Shown: one piece after another, positions 52,828 through 62,011 of the stretch
Layout: each line of letters begins with the position of its first letter
Numbering within the stretch: the first letter of the stretch is position 1
Assembly (NCBI RefSeq): GCF_900108365.1
Contig: NZ_FNWQ01000002.1
Location: 310,001-374,000 of the forward strand
Reading direction: 5' to 3'
From: Chryseobacterium culicis
GTDB lineage: Bacteria > Bacteroidota > Bacteroidia > Flavobacteriales > Weeksellaceae
DNA length: 64,000 nt
The notes under the pieces: generated by a model
Told to the model about the DNA's origin: nothing
Seen by the model: only the letters and a program-made list of their open reading frames with translations
Databases searched by the model: none
Position numbers and translations under genes: made by a program

Positions 52828-53952
52828 ATGAAACAACAAATCTATAAAGGGAAACTGATACAGTTTCATCGGTTAAAAATAGCGAAAAAGGAAGAGCTGA
52901 CCAAAAATACTTTTTCTCTGGAGTTTGAAATTCCCGGAAATGTAAAAGAAAATTTCAGGTTTGAGGCAGGGCAGTTCGTCAGTATACAGTTTCAGTCACA
53001 TGGAAAAGAGGTTATTAATGATTATTCAATGACTTCAGCACCTTATGAAGGTAAAATAGGTTTAGGAATAAAGGTAAATTCTCCTGATGGAGCTGCTTCT
53101 CAGTTATTTCAGAATTATCATACAGGTGACGAACTGTGGGTAAGTGAGCCTGCCGGAAGGTTTACCATTGTATCTAAACCCAGCGAATTCAGGACCATTG
53201 TTGCCTTTGCTGCTGGTATAGGGATTACACCCATTTTGAGTCACTTCAAAAATATTCTTCACAACGAACCCAGAACCCGTCTGTTTTTATTTTTTGGAAA
53301 TAAAAGCTCAGATGAGCTGGTTTACCGCGAGCAGCTGGATACTCTTGCCAGAACCTGCGGGGACAGGCTTCAGATATTTTATTTTTTCTCACAGGAAAAA
53401 ACAGCAGACCAGTTTTTTTATGGAAGACTTGATGAAAAGAAACTGGCGCTCATTATCAATCAGATCCTGCATCTGGATGACACGGATGAGGAATCTACCA
53501 TTTGGGATGCTGTGGATGAAGTCCTGATTTGTGGAAAAGGAGAAATGATCAAAACTCTGGCTAATGCCTGCTATCATCACGGAATTCCTAAAAAGAATAT
53601 TCATTTTGAGCTTTTCGAAGAATTTAATGATGATATTTATCCTGTTGAAAAAGAATTTCCTTTAATTCAAAATATTGAAGTTGAATTTACCATGCTGGGA
53701 AAAAAATACATAACGCATCTTCCGGATAATAAAGATAAGATTCTACAGCAGCTGCTTATTCAAAAATTTCCGCTTCCTTACTCATGTAAATCCGGGATCT
53801 GTGGAAGCTGCGAATGTTCTTTGGAAGAAGGAGAGGTAGAACTCCTGGAGAATGAGTATCTTACCGAAAAAGAGGAAGAGCAGGGACATATTTTGGCTTG
53901 CATGTCTATTGTGAAAAGTAAGAAAATAAAGCTTAACTTTGATCTTAGTTGA
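52828..53952 (+). CDS. Ferredoxin-type oxidoreductase (PaaE-like: FAD, NAD and 2Fe-2S domains)
   Basis: A 374-residue electron-transfer protein. The FAD domain has N-D-Y-S-M-T-S-A-P, the NAD(P) domain A-A-G-I-G-I-T-P, and the C-terminal plant-type ferredoxin domain has cysteines C320, C325, C328 and C358. This order is that of PaaE and related reductases that feed electrons to oxygenases. No oxygenase gene is close, so the acceptor is unknown. The next gene overlaps its stop codon. Confidence 0.92.
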   Translation: MKQQIYKGKLIQFHRLKIAKKEELTKNTFSLEFEIPGNVKENFRFEAGQFVSIQFQSHGKEVINDYSMTSAPYEGKIGLGIKVNSPDGAASQLFQNYHTGDELWVSEPAGRFTIVSKPSEFRTIVAFAAGIGITPILSHFKNILHNEPRTRLFLFFGNKSSDELVYREQLDTLARTCGDRLQIFYFFSQEKTADQFFYGRLDEKKLALIINQILHLDDTDEESTIWDAVDEVLICGKGEMIKTLANACYHHGIPKKNIHFELFEEFNDDIYPVEKEFPLIQNIEVEFTMLGKKYITHLPDNKDKILQQLLIQKFPLPYSCKSGICGSCECSLEEGEVELLENEYLTEKEEEQGHILACMSIVKSKKIKLNFDLS

Positions 53953-54566
53953 GAATTATACGGAACATATTTAATCTGGGGCTGATATCACTGGAATTGG
54001 GAATTCTGATGATATGCTTCTGCAATGTGTGGGTTTTCGGGCTTACCAACGGAAGGACTTACACCAAAATTTCAAAAATTCCGCCAAGAGAGATAGCCTT
54101 GGTTCTGGGAACATCTCCAAAAATGAGATCCGGAAAATCTAATCCTTATTTCACCAAAAGAATGGATGCTGCGGCTCTTCTTTACCATCATGGCAAGATC
54201 AAGAAAATTATTGTAAGCGGGGAGAAGAGTAAAGGTTATAATGAACCTGCGGCTATGAAAAATTATCTGATCAATCAGGAAGGGGTGCCGGAAGATATTA
54301 TTTTGGAAGATCCTAAAGGCTTTAATACCTATAAAAGTATTCTTCGCTGCAAAGATGTTTATAAGAAGAAAAATGTAATCATTGTATCGCAGGGATTTCA
54401 CAATCTGAGAGCCCTTTTCTTTGCCAGAAATAATGACATGAATGCCTTGGGATTTGATGCGCAGGATGTCTCTAAACCTGAAAGTTTCTACAGAAACCAG
54501 ACGAGGGAAATCCTCGCCCGGGTAATTGCTGTAGTATATTTTATTCTGGGCGTTTCTCCGGATTAG
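53949..54566 (+). CDS. SanA/YdcF-like DUF218 protein (TTG start)
   Basis: A 205-residue protein with one N-terminal membrane segment (L-G-L-I-S-L-E-L-G-I-L-M) and a DUF218 domain: A-L-V-L-G-T-S-P, I-I-V-S-G-E, D-P-K-G-F-N-T-Y, I-I-V-S-Q-G-F-H. SanA proteins affect envelope permeability in enterobacteria. The TTG at 53949 overlaps the stop of the previous gene as TTGA; the first ATG would fall inside the membrane segment, so TTG is preferred. Convergent with tamL, with which it overlaps by 4 bp. Confidence 0.82.
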   Translation: MRIIRNIFNLGLISLELGILMICFCNVWVFGLTNGRTYTKISKIPPREIALVLGTSPKMRSGKSNPYFTKRMDAAALLYHHGKIKKIIVSGEKSKGYNEPAAMKNYLINQEGVPEDIILEDPKGFNTYKSILRCKDVYKKKNVIIVSQGFHNLRALFFARNNDMNALGFDAQDVSKPESFYRNQTREILARVIAVVYFILGVSPD

Positions 54567-57172
54567 AAAGGATATCCGAACGCGATATTAACGGTAGGTT
54601 TGAATGGCTGCAAATATTTAACTCTCCATCGGTCTCCCTCCGGTTTATTCGGGTCGTAAATCTTATAAGCAAGATCAATTCTGGCCGTTACATAGGCAAT
54701 ATTCAGTCGTAATCCGAATCCGCTTCCGATACCTACCTGTTTCAGGAATTTATTGAATTTAAATTCGTCTCCGTATCCGTCATTATAGTTTCTAAGGCTC
54801 CAGGTATTTCCGATATCGGTAAACAGGGCTCCTTCATAAGTTTTATTGAACGGAATCCTGTATTCAATATTGGTGGTAAGCTTTACATTGTCTGTCATAT
54901 AGGTACGCACTCTTTCATCCACCTGAGAATCTGCGGGACCTAGGCCTCCATAGGCCACCCACGCTCTGATGTCATTAGAGCCTCCATTGAAATAAGATTT
55001 AATGATCGGCATATCTTCAGAGTTTCCATACGGAATTCCTACCCCAATGAACTGTCGAAGCACTAAAGTCTGATTTCCGTTAAACTTGAAATATTTTCTG
55101 GCATCTATATCAAACTTCACAAACTGGGCATACGGTAACCCGAAAATGGTTTTTTGAGGTCCGCTTACAACCCCTCCGCCATTATCTTTTTTATTGAATA
55201 GACTTAAAATGTTACCGGCAAGTTCAACTTTTCCGTTAAAGTAAAATGCATTAGGGTATTCTTTTTTACCAATCTCACTGTAAACAAAGTTGTAGATCAT
55301 AGAAGAAATAAGAACATCCTGGGTTTGTCTGTCCTTGTTCACCAAAGTTCCTCTGAAGGCTGTTAACAGATCCGTTCCCTGCTGATTAAGACTTGCCCGG
55401 TACGCATCGTTCTCAATGATTCTTTTGGAAACATCATCTACACTCAGCTTTCCGTCTCTATAATCCTGTCCGGTTTGTGCTGTTTCGGGGTTAAACATAA
55501 AATAATTCCCGAAAACCTCGTCTTTCACCTTTCCGTCATTCACGAAATAATCATAGTAAGCATCCTTATTTTTAGTCAGACTGACCTGTGTATTGAATAG
55601 CGTAAGTTTGTGATAGACCTGGTCATTCACGCTGGCCTGATAGTTTAATCCGGTATTAAAAATAAGCCTTCCCAAACCAATATTATTCTGTATGGATGCT
55701 CCCAGCAAAATAGAGGAAGTAGGCGTATATCGTTTAGGTATCAGTTTATAATAATTAATAGGAAGCAGCAATCTCGGGAAATTCAAAGATGCCTGAGCGG
55801 ATATTTCGTAAGCAGCCACTCTTTTATCAATATCTTTTGTACTTCTGATAGATCCAAATGTTCCCGAAAGGCTGGTAGAAAGGTTTTCTGCCCCTCTGAA
55901 AACATTTCGGGTAGTCAGATCCACAGAAGGGGAGATTCCCAAATTCAGAATCTGCGAATAATTAATATCTGTTCCTAGTTTAAGCTCATATTTGGGAAGT
56001 GGTTTCAAAACATACAAAATGTCCACAATACTGTCATTAGGTGAAGTCATTCCGCCTTGTCTCAGAGAGTCTCTTGCCTTAACGATGCTAAAGTTGTTCA
56101 TCGCCAGAAGATTTCGCTTGGTAACATCCAGTTTCGTTTGGTCAAAAACCTTTTTACTGTCAGGAATAATAGCCCTCCATATAGACGAAATTTTATATTT
56201 ATCATTCATCGTATGGAACCTTATTCTTCTCAGGCTGTCTTTCTTTGTATTTTTGGGATAATCACCGGGTTCGTCCACAATGGCCACATCAATGTTTCCA
56301 AAAGTGGCAATTTTATAAGGGGTATCCAGAGAGTCTTTATGGATCTCAAGTGTTAGAGGAACCTGTTTTCTGCTTTTAAGAGAATCTGCCACGAAATACA
56401 CTTCATCATTCAAAGCATTAAATCTGTAAAATCCAAATTCCCTCATCTGCTCGGTAATTCTTGTTACCTCTCTTTCAAGAACGGTTTGATCGAGAATCTG
56501 TCCGGACCTCACCAGACTTTTATTCAGAAAAGAACTGTAATATCCCTTGATCCCCTGATCCGGAATATTGTAAAAATAATCCTTAATGCGGGTAGGCTCG
56601 TTATGTTTGATAGAATAGCTTACAGACGCTTTTTTAGCAGCAGAATCCAGAGAATGCTTAAAGGTTACATCGGCATCCCAATATCCTCTGTAGGTAAGTC
56701 TTTTCTTAATAGATTCAGCGCTTTTTTCACTTCTTGACTGATCAAGAATTACCGGCGCTGTCCCCCAGCTGTGCAGCAGACGATCAACAAGAAGGCTTTT
56801 TCCTACGCTGCTTTTCATATTATATTTAATGAACAGAGAGTCTCTCAGCTTCTGATTCCTCATCTCGCTGGGATAGGTCATGTACTCATTAAGTATCGTG
56901 TCATATTTCGGATCAGCCATATTATAAAGAAGTAAACTTAATGGCATGAAAAGAAATTGCTTTTTATTGGGCTTCTGTTGAATATAATCCTTCAGTTCCT
57001 CATCGAAAAATTGTCTCTTATCCTCAAACCCTAAAGTGTTCTTGGTAAGCAGATATTCTCCTTCCGGAACTTTTTTTGTCGTACTACAAGCATAAAGGAG
57101 ACCAACAAATGTTGCAAATGAGATAATTTTATAATATTTTTGAGGAGAATTCTTATAATGCTTACAGCTCAT
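54563..57172 (-). CDS. tamL: TamL-type BamA/TamA-family outer-membrane lipoprotein
   Basis: A large Omp85-superfamily protein of 869 residues. Its signal peptide ends in a lipobox (G-L-L-Y-A-C29), so the N-terminus is lipidated, which distinguishes Bacteroidetes TamL from TamA. POTRA-like repeats follow (residues about 40-420), then a C-terminal 16-strand-type barrel with the conserved segment near Y-F-N-G-G-S-N-D-I-R-A-W, and the last residue is F. TamL normally partners with TamB, which is not in this window. The ATG overlaps the divergent methyltransferase start by 15 bp. Confidence 0.85.
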   Translation of the reverse strand: MSCKHYKNSPQKYYKIISFATFVGLLYACSTTKKVPEGEYLLTKNTLGFEDKRQFFDEELKDYIQQKPNKKQFLFMPLSLLLYNMADPKYDTILNEYMTYPSEMRNQKLRDSLFIKYNMKSSVGKSLLVDRLLHSWGTAPVILDQSRSEKSAESIKKRLTYRGYWDADVTFKHSLDSAAKKASVSYSIKHNEPTRIKDYFYNIPDQGIKGYYSSFLNKSLVRSGQILDQTVLEREVTRITEQMREFGFYRFNALNDEVYFVADSLKSRKQVPLTLEIHKDSLDTPYKIATFGNIDVAIVDEPGDYPKNTKKDSLRRIRFHTMNDKYKISSIWRAIIPDSKKVFDQTKLDVTKRNLLAMNNFSIVKARDSLRQGGMTSPNDSIVDILYVLKPLPKYELKLGTDINYSQILNLGISPSVDLTTRNVFRGAENLSTSLSGTFGSIRSTKDIDKRVAAYEISAQASLNFPRLLLPINYYKLIPKRYTPTSSILLGASIQNNIGLGRLIFNTGLNYQASVNDQVYHKLTLFNTQVSLTKNKDAYYDYFVNDGKVKDEVFGNYFMFNPETAQTGQDYRDGKLSVDDVSKRIIENDAYRASLNQQGTDLLTAFRGTLVNKDRQTQDVLISSMIYNFVYSEIGKKEYPNAFYFNGKVELAGNILSLFNKKDNGGGVVSGPQKTIFGLPYAQFVKFDIDARKYFKFNGNQTLVLRQFIGVGIPYGNSEDMPIIKSYFNGGSNDIRAWVAYGGLGPADSQVDERVRTYMTDNVKLTTNIEYRIPFNKTYEGALFTDIGNTWSLRNYNDGYGDEFKFNKFLKQVGIGSGFGLRLNIAYVTARIDLAYKIYDPNKPEGDRWRVKYLQPFKPTVNIAFGYPF
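57112..57142 (+). promoter_or_regulatory. Consensus promoter of the methyltransferase gene, inside tamL
   Basis: TTG (57112-57114), exactly 20 bp, TATTTTTG (57135-57142): a full match. The start site would be near 57148, 10 bp before the ATG. The whole promoter lies within the first codons of tamL on the opposite strand. Confidence 0.75.
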
Positions 57173-57883
57173 ACAATAAAAGTTTTACAATCTTTAGATA
57201 AAAAGAAGTTCAGACAAAAATACAATTTGTTTTTGGTTGAAGGTAATAAAATCATTTGTGAACTTTTTAATTCTAACATTAAAATTAAAGAAATATTGTC
57301 AACCGATCCACAAAAATTGGACCGTACTGACATTCCTGTGACCCATATCTCTGAAAATGAATTAAAAAAAATTAGTTTTCTTAAAACTCCAAAAGATTCT
57401 GTAGCGGTCTGTTTTCTTGCCGAGGATGAAAAAACGAAAGATAAAAATATACAGCTCGTTCTGGATGGAATACAGGATCCGGGAAATTTGGGAACGATTA
57501 TTCGCCTGGCCGACTGGTTCGGAATAGAGCAGATAATTTGCAGTGAAGATACCGTAGATGTTTACAACCCGAAAGTGATTCAGGCTACAATGGGCTCTTT
57601 TACGAGAGTAAATGTAGTCTACACCAATCTTGTTGAATATCTTTCCGCAACAGAAAACGTAAATATTGGAACAGATATGGAAGGGGAAAACATTTACACT
57701 TTCGAGAAGCCGGAAAAAATCAATCTTATTTTAGGAAATGAAGGGAACGGCATGAGACCGGAAACCGAGAAGCTTCTGCAAAAAAGTATCAGTATTCCGA
57801 GGTTTGGAAAATCCCAGTCTACAGAAAGCCTGAATGTATCAATGGCTGCCGGGATTATTTTAGGACAGTTATTTTCAAAATAG
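57158..57883 (+). CDS. TrmH/SpoU-family RNA 2'-O-methyltransferase
   Basis: A 241-residue SPOUT enzyme. An N-terminal L30e-like substrate domain (L-F-L-V-E-G-N-K-I) is followed by the knotted catalytic domain with D-G-I-Q-D-P-G-N-L-G-T-I-I-R, G-N-E-G-N-G-M and S-T-E-S-L-N-V-S-M-A-A-G-I. These are the three SpoU motifs. It likely methylates 23S rRNA or tRNA. The ATG at 57158 is favoured over the TTG at 57140, which lies inside the promoter. Confidence 0.92.
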   Translation: MLTAHTIKVLQSLDKKKFRQKYNLFLVEGNKIICELFNSNIKIKEILSTDPQKLDRTDIPVTHISENELKKISFLKTPKDSVAVCFLAEDEKTKDKNIQLVLDGIQDPGNLGTIIRLADWFGIEQIICSEDTVDVYNPKVIQATMGSFTRVNVVYTNLVEYLSATENVNIGTDMEGENIYTFEKPEKINLILGNEGNGMRPETEKLLQKSISIPRFGKSQSTESLNVSMAAGIILGQLFSK

Positions 57884-57885
57884 AA

Positions 57886-57953
57886 AATTAGAAATCAGGA
57901 GTTAGAATTATTGTAAAATATTACTGAATAGCATCCGGCGCCTGATTTCTAAT
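57886..57953. repeat. Inverted repeat between convergent genes
   Basis: Perfect 13-bp arms (ATTAGAAATCAGG / CCTGATTTCTAAT, 57886-57898 and 57941-57953) with a 42-base loop, between the methyltransferase and the 166-residue gene. It may be a bidirectional transcript end or a dispersed repeat. Confidence 0.55.
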
Positions 57954-57962
57954 ATCTTATTT

Positions 57963-58463
57963 CTATATCAATTGTTCCAGACTTGAAACACTTTTATTCT
58001 TTTGATATACCTCTATCTTTTTTCTCACATATTTCAGTGCTATGGGGGCAAGATAGATTAATGCAGCGCCAATCAGCTTTTTCTTCCAGTTGGAGCTTTT
58101 CATATTCTTTTTGGCGTAGTTTCCTACGATAGCAGTAACGCCCAGCTTTACCAGACTGTCTGTAATATTTCCGCTTTTGAAAGCCGAACTTGCAATTCCT
58201 ACCGCTGTATTTTTGCTGATCAGAAGATCTTTTACCTCTGATGTTAGCTGCTTTGCAATAATATCCTTTCTCAGAACTACTTTTTCATCACCGTCCTCAT
58301 CTATCTTTTCCTGAAGGTACTGATCACTTAAACCATTGGTAAAAGCACTTAAGCTTTCTTTTGTGTTTTTGAAGGTAAGAAGATTTTCAAGATCACTTAT
58401 TTCACCCTGAAGCAGTTTTTTCTTTCTCCTTAATTCTTCTATGCTCTCGTATTTTCTGCCCAT
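57963..58463 (-). CDS. Hypothetical envelope-cluster protein (166 residues)
   Basis: A basic protein with an N-terminal coiled coil (E-E-L-R-R-K-K-K-L-L-Q-G-E-I) and one likely membrane segment near residues 130-145 (L-I-G-A-A-L-I-Y-L-A-P-I-A-L). It ends the ytxH/holin-like cluster and starts 3 bp after the stop of the holin-like gene. I do not recognise a catalytic domain. A structural or stress-related envelope role is a guess from its neighbours. Confidence 0.75.
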   Translation of the reverse strand: MGRKYESIEELRRKKKLLQGEISDLENLLTFKNTKESLSAFTNGLSDQYLQEKIDEDGDEKVVLRKDIIAKQLTSEVKDLLISKNTAVGIASSAFKSGNITDSLVKLGVTAIVGNYAKKNMKSSNWKKKLIGAALIYLAPIALKYVRKKIEVYQKNKSVSSLEQLI

Positions 58464-58466
58464 AGT

Positions 58467-58775
58467 TTAATGATTTAAAAATTTAATTACCTGATCTGCA
58501 ACAGTATTGACAATCTTATTTTTGAATGCAACGACAAATGCCATTATCAGGGCATAAAATGCCGCCACAATTAAGAATCCATAAGAGTAATTATCCAGCG
58601 CTTTACCAATAAGGAAAGCAATTCCAAAATTGAAAAGGATAATAAAAAAAGCAAAAGCAACAAGCAGTACTACAAAGTAAGTAATGAGCCCGGCAGAAAG
58701 AGACGACTTTTCCGTCGCTTCAATTTTCAGAAGATCTATTCTTTTGAAGGCGTATTCTTTAATAGTTTCTATCAT
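58467..58775 (-). CDS. Small two-helix membrane protein, phage-holin/DUF1469-like
   Basis: A 102-residue protein with two hydrophobic segments (L-I-T-Y-F-V-V-L-L-V-A-F-A-F-F-I-I-L-F and F-L-I-V-A-A-F-Y-A-L-I-M-A-F-V). Such proteins are often called phage holin family but are ordinary chromosomal envelope proteins. It sits between the YtxH-like and 166-residue genes. No lysis gene accompanies it. Confidence 0.78.
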   Translation of the reverse strand: MIETIKEYAFKRIDLLKIEATEKSSLSAGLITYFVVLLVAFAFFIILFNFGIAFLIGKALDNYSYGFLIVAAFYALIMAFVVAFKNKIVNTVADQVIKFLNH

Positions 58776-58798
58776 TGTTTTTTTTTAAAGTTACAAAA

Positions 58799-58826
58799 AA
58801 AGGAACTTTTGCACAAAAGTTCCTTT
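58799..58826 (-). terminator. Terminator between the YtxH and holin-like genes
   Basis: A perfect 12-bp stem AAAGGAACTTTT / AAAAGTTCCTTT with loop GCAC; T residues follow on the minus strand. It may reduce expression of the downstream genes relative to ytxH. Confidence 0.75.
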
Positions 58827-58855
58827 CTGTAATTTACTTAAAAAAGATAAATTAC

Positions 58856-59206
58856 TTATTTTTTCAGATCATTTAGTTCCGCTTCTACATCTTTTGCCAA
58901 ATCTGCAGTTTTAGAAACAATCTGATCCTTGTATTTATCATATCCGTCTTTCACAGTATGTGCTACGCTGCTTGCTGTTTCCTTGAAAGTAGAAGAAATA
59001 TTGCCATACTGGTCTTTTACTTTTTCAGAAACCTCTCCGTATTTGTTTTTAGCCTGATCTTTAAGATCATTGGCTTTATCTTTAATTTTTTTTCTGGTTT
59101 CTTTACCTTCTTCCGGTGCGTATAACATTCCTAAGATTACACCTGCCGCAGCACCTGCAAGAAGTCCTGCCAATATACCTGCTGTATTATTTCCTTTTCT
59201 AGACAT
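58856..59206 (-). CDS. YtxH-domain protein
   Basis: A 116-residue protein with an N-terminal glycine/alanine-rich membrane segment (A-G-I-L-A-G-L-L-A-G-A-A-A-G-V-I-L-G) followed by L-Y-A-P-E-E-G-K-E-T-R-K-K-I, the YtxH signature, and a long amphipathic helix rich in Lys, Asp and Glu. YtxH-type proteins are general-stress proteins in Bacillus. First gene of a three-gene envelope cluster. Confidence 0.88.
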   Translation of the reverse strand: MSRKGNNTAGILAGLLAGAAAGVILGMLYAPEEGKETRKKIKDKANDLKDQAKNKYGEVSEKVKDQYGNISSTFKETASSVAHTVKDGYDKYKDQIVSKTADLAKDVEAELNDLKK

Positions 59207-59301
59207 TTTAAGTTTTTTAATAATTAATAATAAATTAGTTTTTACAGTAATAAAACTTACAATTTGTATACCAAAGGAGGCATGATGCTTATTAAAAATT
59301 G

Positions 59302-59976
59302 TTAAATCTTTTTAATGTGAGATAAAATAAGATCTATGGTTTCCTCTTTGGTTAATTCGGAATTATCAATTACAATCGCATCGTCAGCCTGCTTCAATGG
59401 GGCTATTTCACGTTCACTGTCAATCTTGTCTCTTTCTATCAGGTTTTGTTTTACCTGCTCCTTATCTGCTTCAATTCCCAGTCCTTTCAGCTCCAGAAAT
59501 CTTCTGTTGGTCCTTTCGTTAATGCTGGCAGTAAGAAAGAATTTATAGTCTGCATTTGGCAGAACTACTGTCCCAATGTCACGCCCGTCCATAATTACGC
59601 CTCCTTTTTCTGCCAAAGTGCGCTGTGACTGCAGTAAGAAATCTCTTACTTCTTTCTGTTTGGCGACAAGACTTACGTTGTCTGAGACAATATTGGTACG
59701 GATTTCTTTAGAGATATCAGTGTCATTAAGGAAGAGAATAAGGGTTCCTCCGTTGTTTTTGAATTCGAGTTTGATGTGGTTAAAAGAATTGAATAATGTA
59801 TTCAGATCAATCTCACCATTTGTGTTAAGGCAGTGCTGCAATGCATACCAGGTAACTCCTCTGTAAAGAGCCCCTGTGTCCATATGAATAAGTCCCAGCT
59901 GATCAGCAATGATTTTAGAGATAGAACTTTTTCCGGTAGACGAGTACCCATCAATAGCAATTACAGGTTTTTTCAT
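59302..59976 (-). CDS. cmk: Cytidylate kinase
   Basis: Phosphorylates CMP and dCMP; 224 residues. The P-loop G10-Y-S-S-T-G-K-S-S17 is at the N-terminus; M-D-T-G-A-L-Y-R-G and M-D-G-R-D-I-G-T-V are the substrate-binding motifs of bacterial Cmk; D-x-x-R is seen near E-R-D-K-I-D-S-E-R. It lies 83 bp downstream of porQ on the same strand. Confidence 0.95.
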   Translation of the reverse strand: MKKPVIAIDGYSSTGKSSISKIIADQLGLIHMDTGALYRGVTWYALQHCLNTNGEIDLNTLFNSFNHIKLEFKNNGGTLILFLNDTDISKEIRTNIVSDNVSLVAKQKEVRDFLLQSQRTLAEKGGVIMDGRDIGTVVLPNADYKFFLTASINERTNRRFLELKGLGIEADKEQVKQNLIERDKIDSEREIAPLKQADDAIVIDNSELTKEETIDLILSHIKKI

Positions 59977-60059
59977 ACTGCAAATTTCAAGATTTTTTCT
60001 TAAAAATCAAGAGGGAGCATGAAATTTTCGTAATAATTAAGAAATTTAAGACAGATGGA

Positions 60060-61052
60060 TTACTCTCCTCTGTGGCTGGAAAGATCCATGGAAATTCCTA
60101 TTTGATTGACATTGGAAGAGTTGTGATATCTTACATGAGCATAATCTATACGGAATCTGGAAACTTTCACTCCGAATCCTGCAGAAAGACCGGAGAAGTT
60201 TCTCTGATCTGCTACAGCCAGTTCATTTCCTCTTTTCACATTATAGCCCAATCTGATATTGAAGTTTTTTTCCGGAAACAATTCTGCTCCCAAAGAAAAG
60301 TGGTCTGCAATTTTTCTCCCTGTTTTCACTTCCTGCCCATCCAGATTGTATTCTGAAGAAATATCGAATTTCTGAAGATCGTGAGCTGTAATCGTAATAG
60401 CAAGAGGGAAGTTCTTGATTGTTTTGGTATATCCAAGATCGATTCTGAAAGGAAGATTTTCTCTCGTTCCATTAAATGATTTGAGCTGGAAACCAAAGTT
60501 CCTCATGACAAGAGAAAGTACTTCTTTGTTCTTTTTATTATGATAGGTGATTCCCGCTGTTCCTGAAATGGCGGAAGAAGTATAATTATCAATTTTTGAG
60601 GTGACGAAATTCAGTCCTCCACCAATTGTCCAGTCTTCCTCAAACTGGTAGGCATAGCCCGCACCAATGGCCACATCCGAAGCTTTAAATTCTCCGTTTT
60701 CGAAACCGCTTTCATCCGTTCTCGGAATGCTCCCGTAGCTCATATATCTTGCATTGATAGTAGCCATATGGCCGTTCTCAAAGTCTTTGGCATAAGCAAT
60801 AGTACCGTATTTCGAGTCAGCAAGGTAAGCCGTTGCGTTGACGGAAAGCTGTTGGTCTGAATCTTTATTTAGCAGGGCAGGGTTTGCAATAGCAAAGGAA
60901 ACATCATAATCTCTTACCGAAATTGCATCTCCACCCAAAGCAGCCTGTCTTGCAGATACAGGTACATTTAAGAACGGATATACATTTGTTCCTGTTTGCG
61001 CATAAGAAACAATTCCTGATAGAAATAATGAAAAAATGATAATTTTCTTCAA
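60060..61052 (-). CDS. porQ: Type IX secretion system protein PorQ
   Basis: A 330-residue outer-membrane beta-barrel of the PorV/PorQ (FadL-like) family. The signal peptide ends I-V-S-Y-A-Q. The mature start G-T-N-V-Y-P-F-L-N-V-P-V-S-A-R-Q-A-A-L-G-G matches PorQ. PorQ is needed for attachment or retention of secreted cargo in Bacteroidetes. Its location beside cmk is a known flavobacterial arrangement. No other type IX genes are in the window. Confidence 0.92.
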   Translation of the reverse strand: MKKIIIFSLFLSGIVSYAQTGTNVYPFLNVPVSARQAALGGDAISVRDYDVSFAIANPALLNKDSDQQLSVNATAYLADSKYGTIAYAKDFENGHMATINARYMSYGSIPRTDESGFENGEFKASDVAIGAGYAYQFEEDWTIGGGLNFVTSKIDNYTSSAISGTAGITYHNKKNKEVLSLVMRNFGFQLKSFNGTRENLPFRIDLGYTKTIKNFPLAITITAHDLQKFDISSEYNLDGQEVKTGRKIADHFSLGAELFPEKNFNIRLGYNVKRGNELAVADQRNFSGLSAGFGVKVSRFRIDYAHVRYHNSSNVNQIGISMDLSSHRGE

Positions 61053-61157
61053 CTCAATTTATAATTAATGCAAAAATAATCCTTTTTCGTACTTTTCAAA
61101 ATATTTCTTACATTATTTCTATTTAAATATTTTTCTTTTATCAATATCATTAATGAT

Positions 61158-61165
61158 TATATTTG
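61158..61165 (+). promoter_or_regulatory. -7 element of pyrH
   Basis: TATATTTG, exact -7 match, 55 bp before the start codon. A TTTC lies at the -33 position rather than TTTG. Confidence 0.5.
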
Positions 61166-61216
61166 CAAAATCAAATTCAGGGGAAACCCACACTAATAAA
61201 AAGTTACTAAAAATAA

Positions 61217-61927
<711 letters not shown>

Positions 61928-61952
61928 TCAATTGAAGTTGAAAAAATATAAA

Positions 61953-61987
61953 GAAACACCTGTAACGATTAACGTTGCAGGTGTTTC
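61953..61987. terminator. Terminator between pyrH and the lipase gene
   Basis: A 14-bp stem (GAAACACCTG with continuation, one G-U pair) and a seven-base loop, followed by TGTTTTC on the plus strand. It lies between convergent genes and can serve both. Confidence 0.8.
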
Positions 61988-62011
61988 TGTTTTCTGTAAT
62001 AATTTTAATGC

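Noticed and set aside
58467..58775. Prophage remnant indicated by a holin-like protein
   Set aside because: No other phage gene, integrase or attachment site is present, and this type of two-helix protein next to YtxH is a normal chromosomal arrangement.
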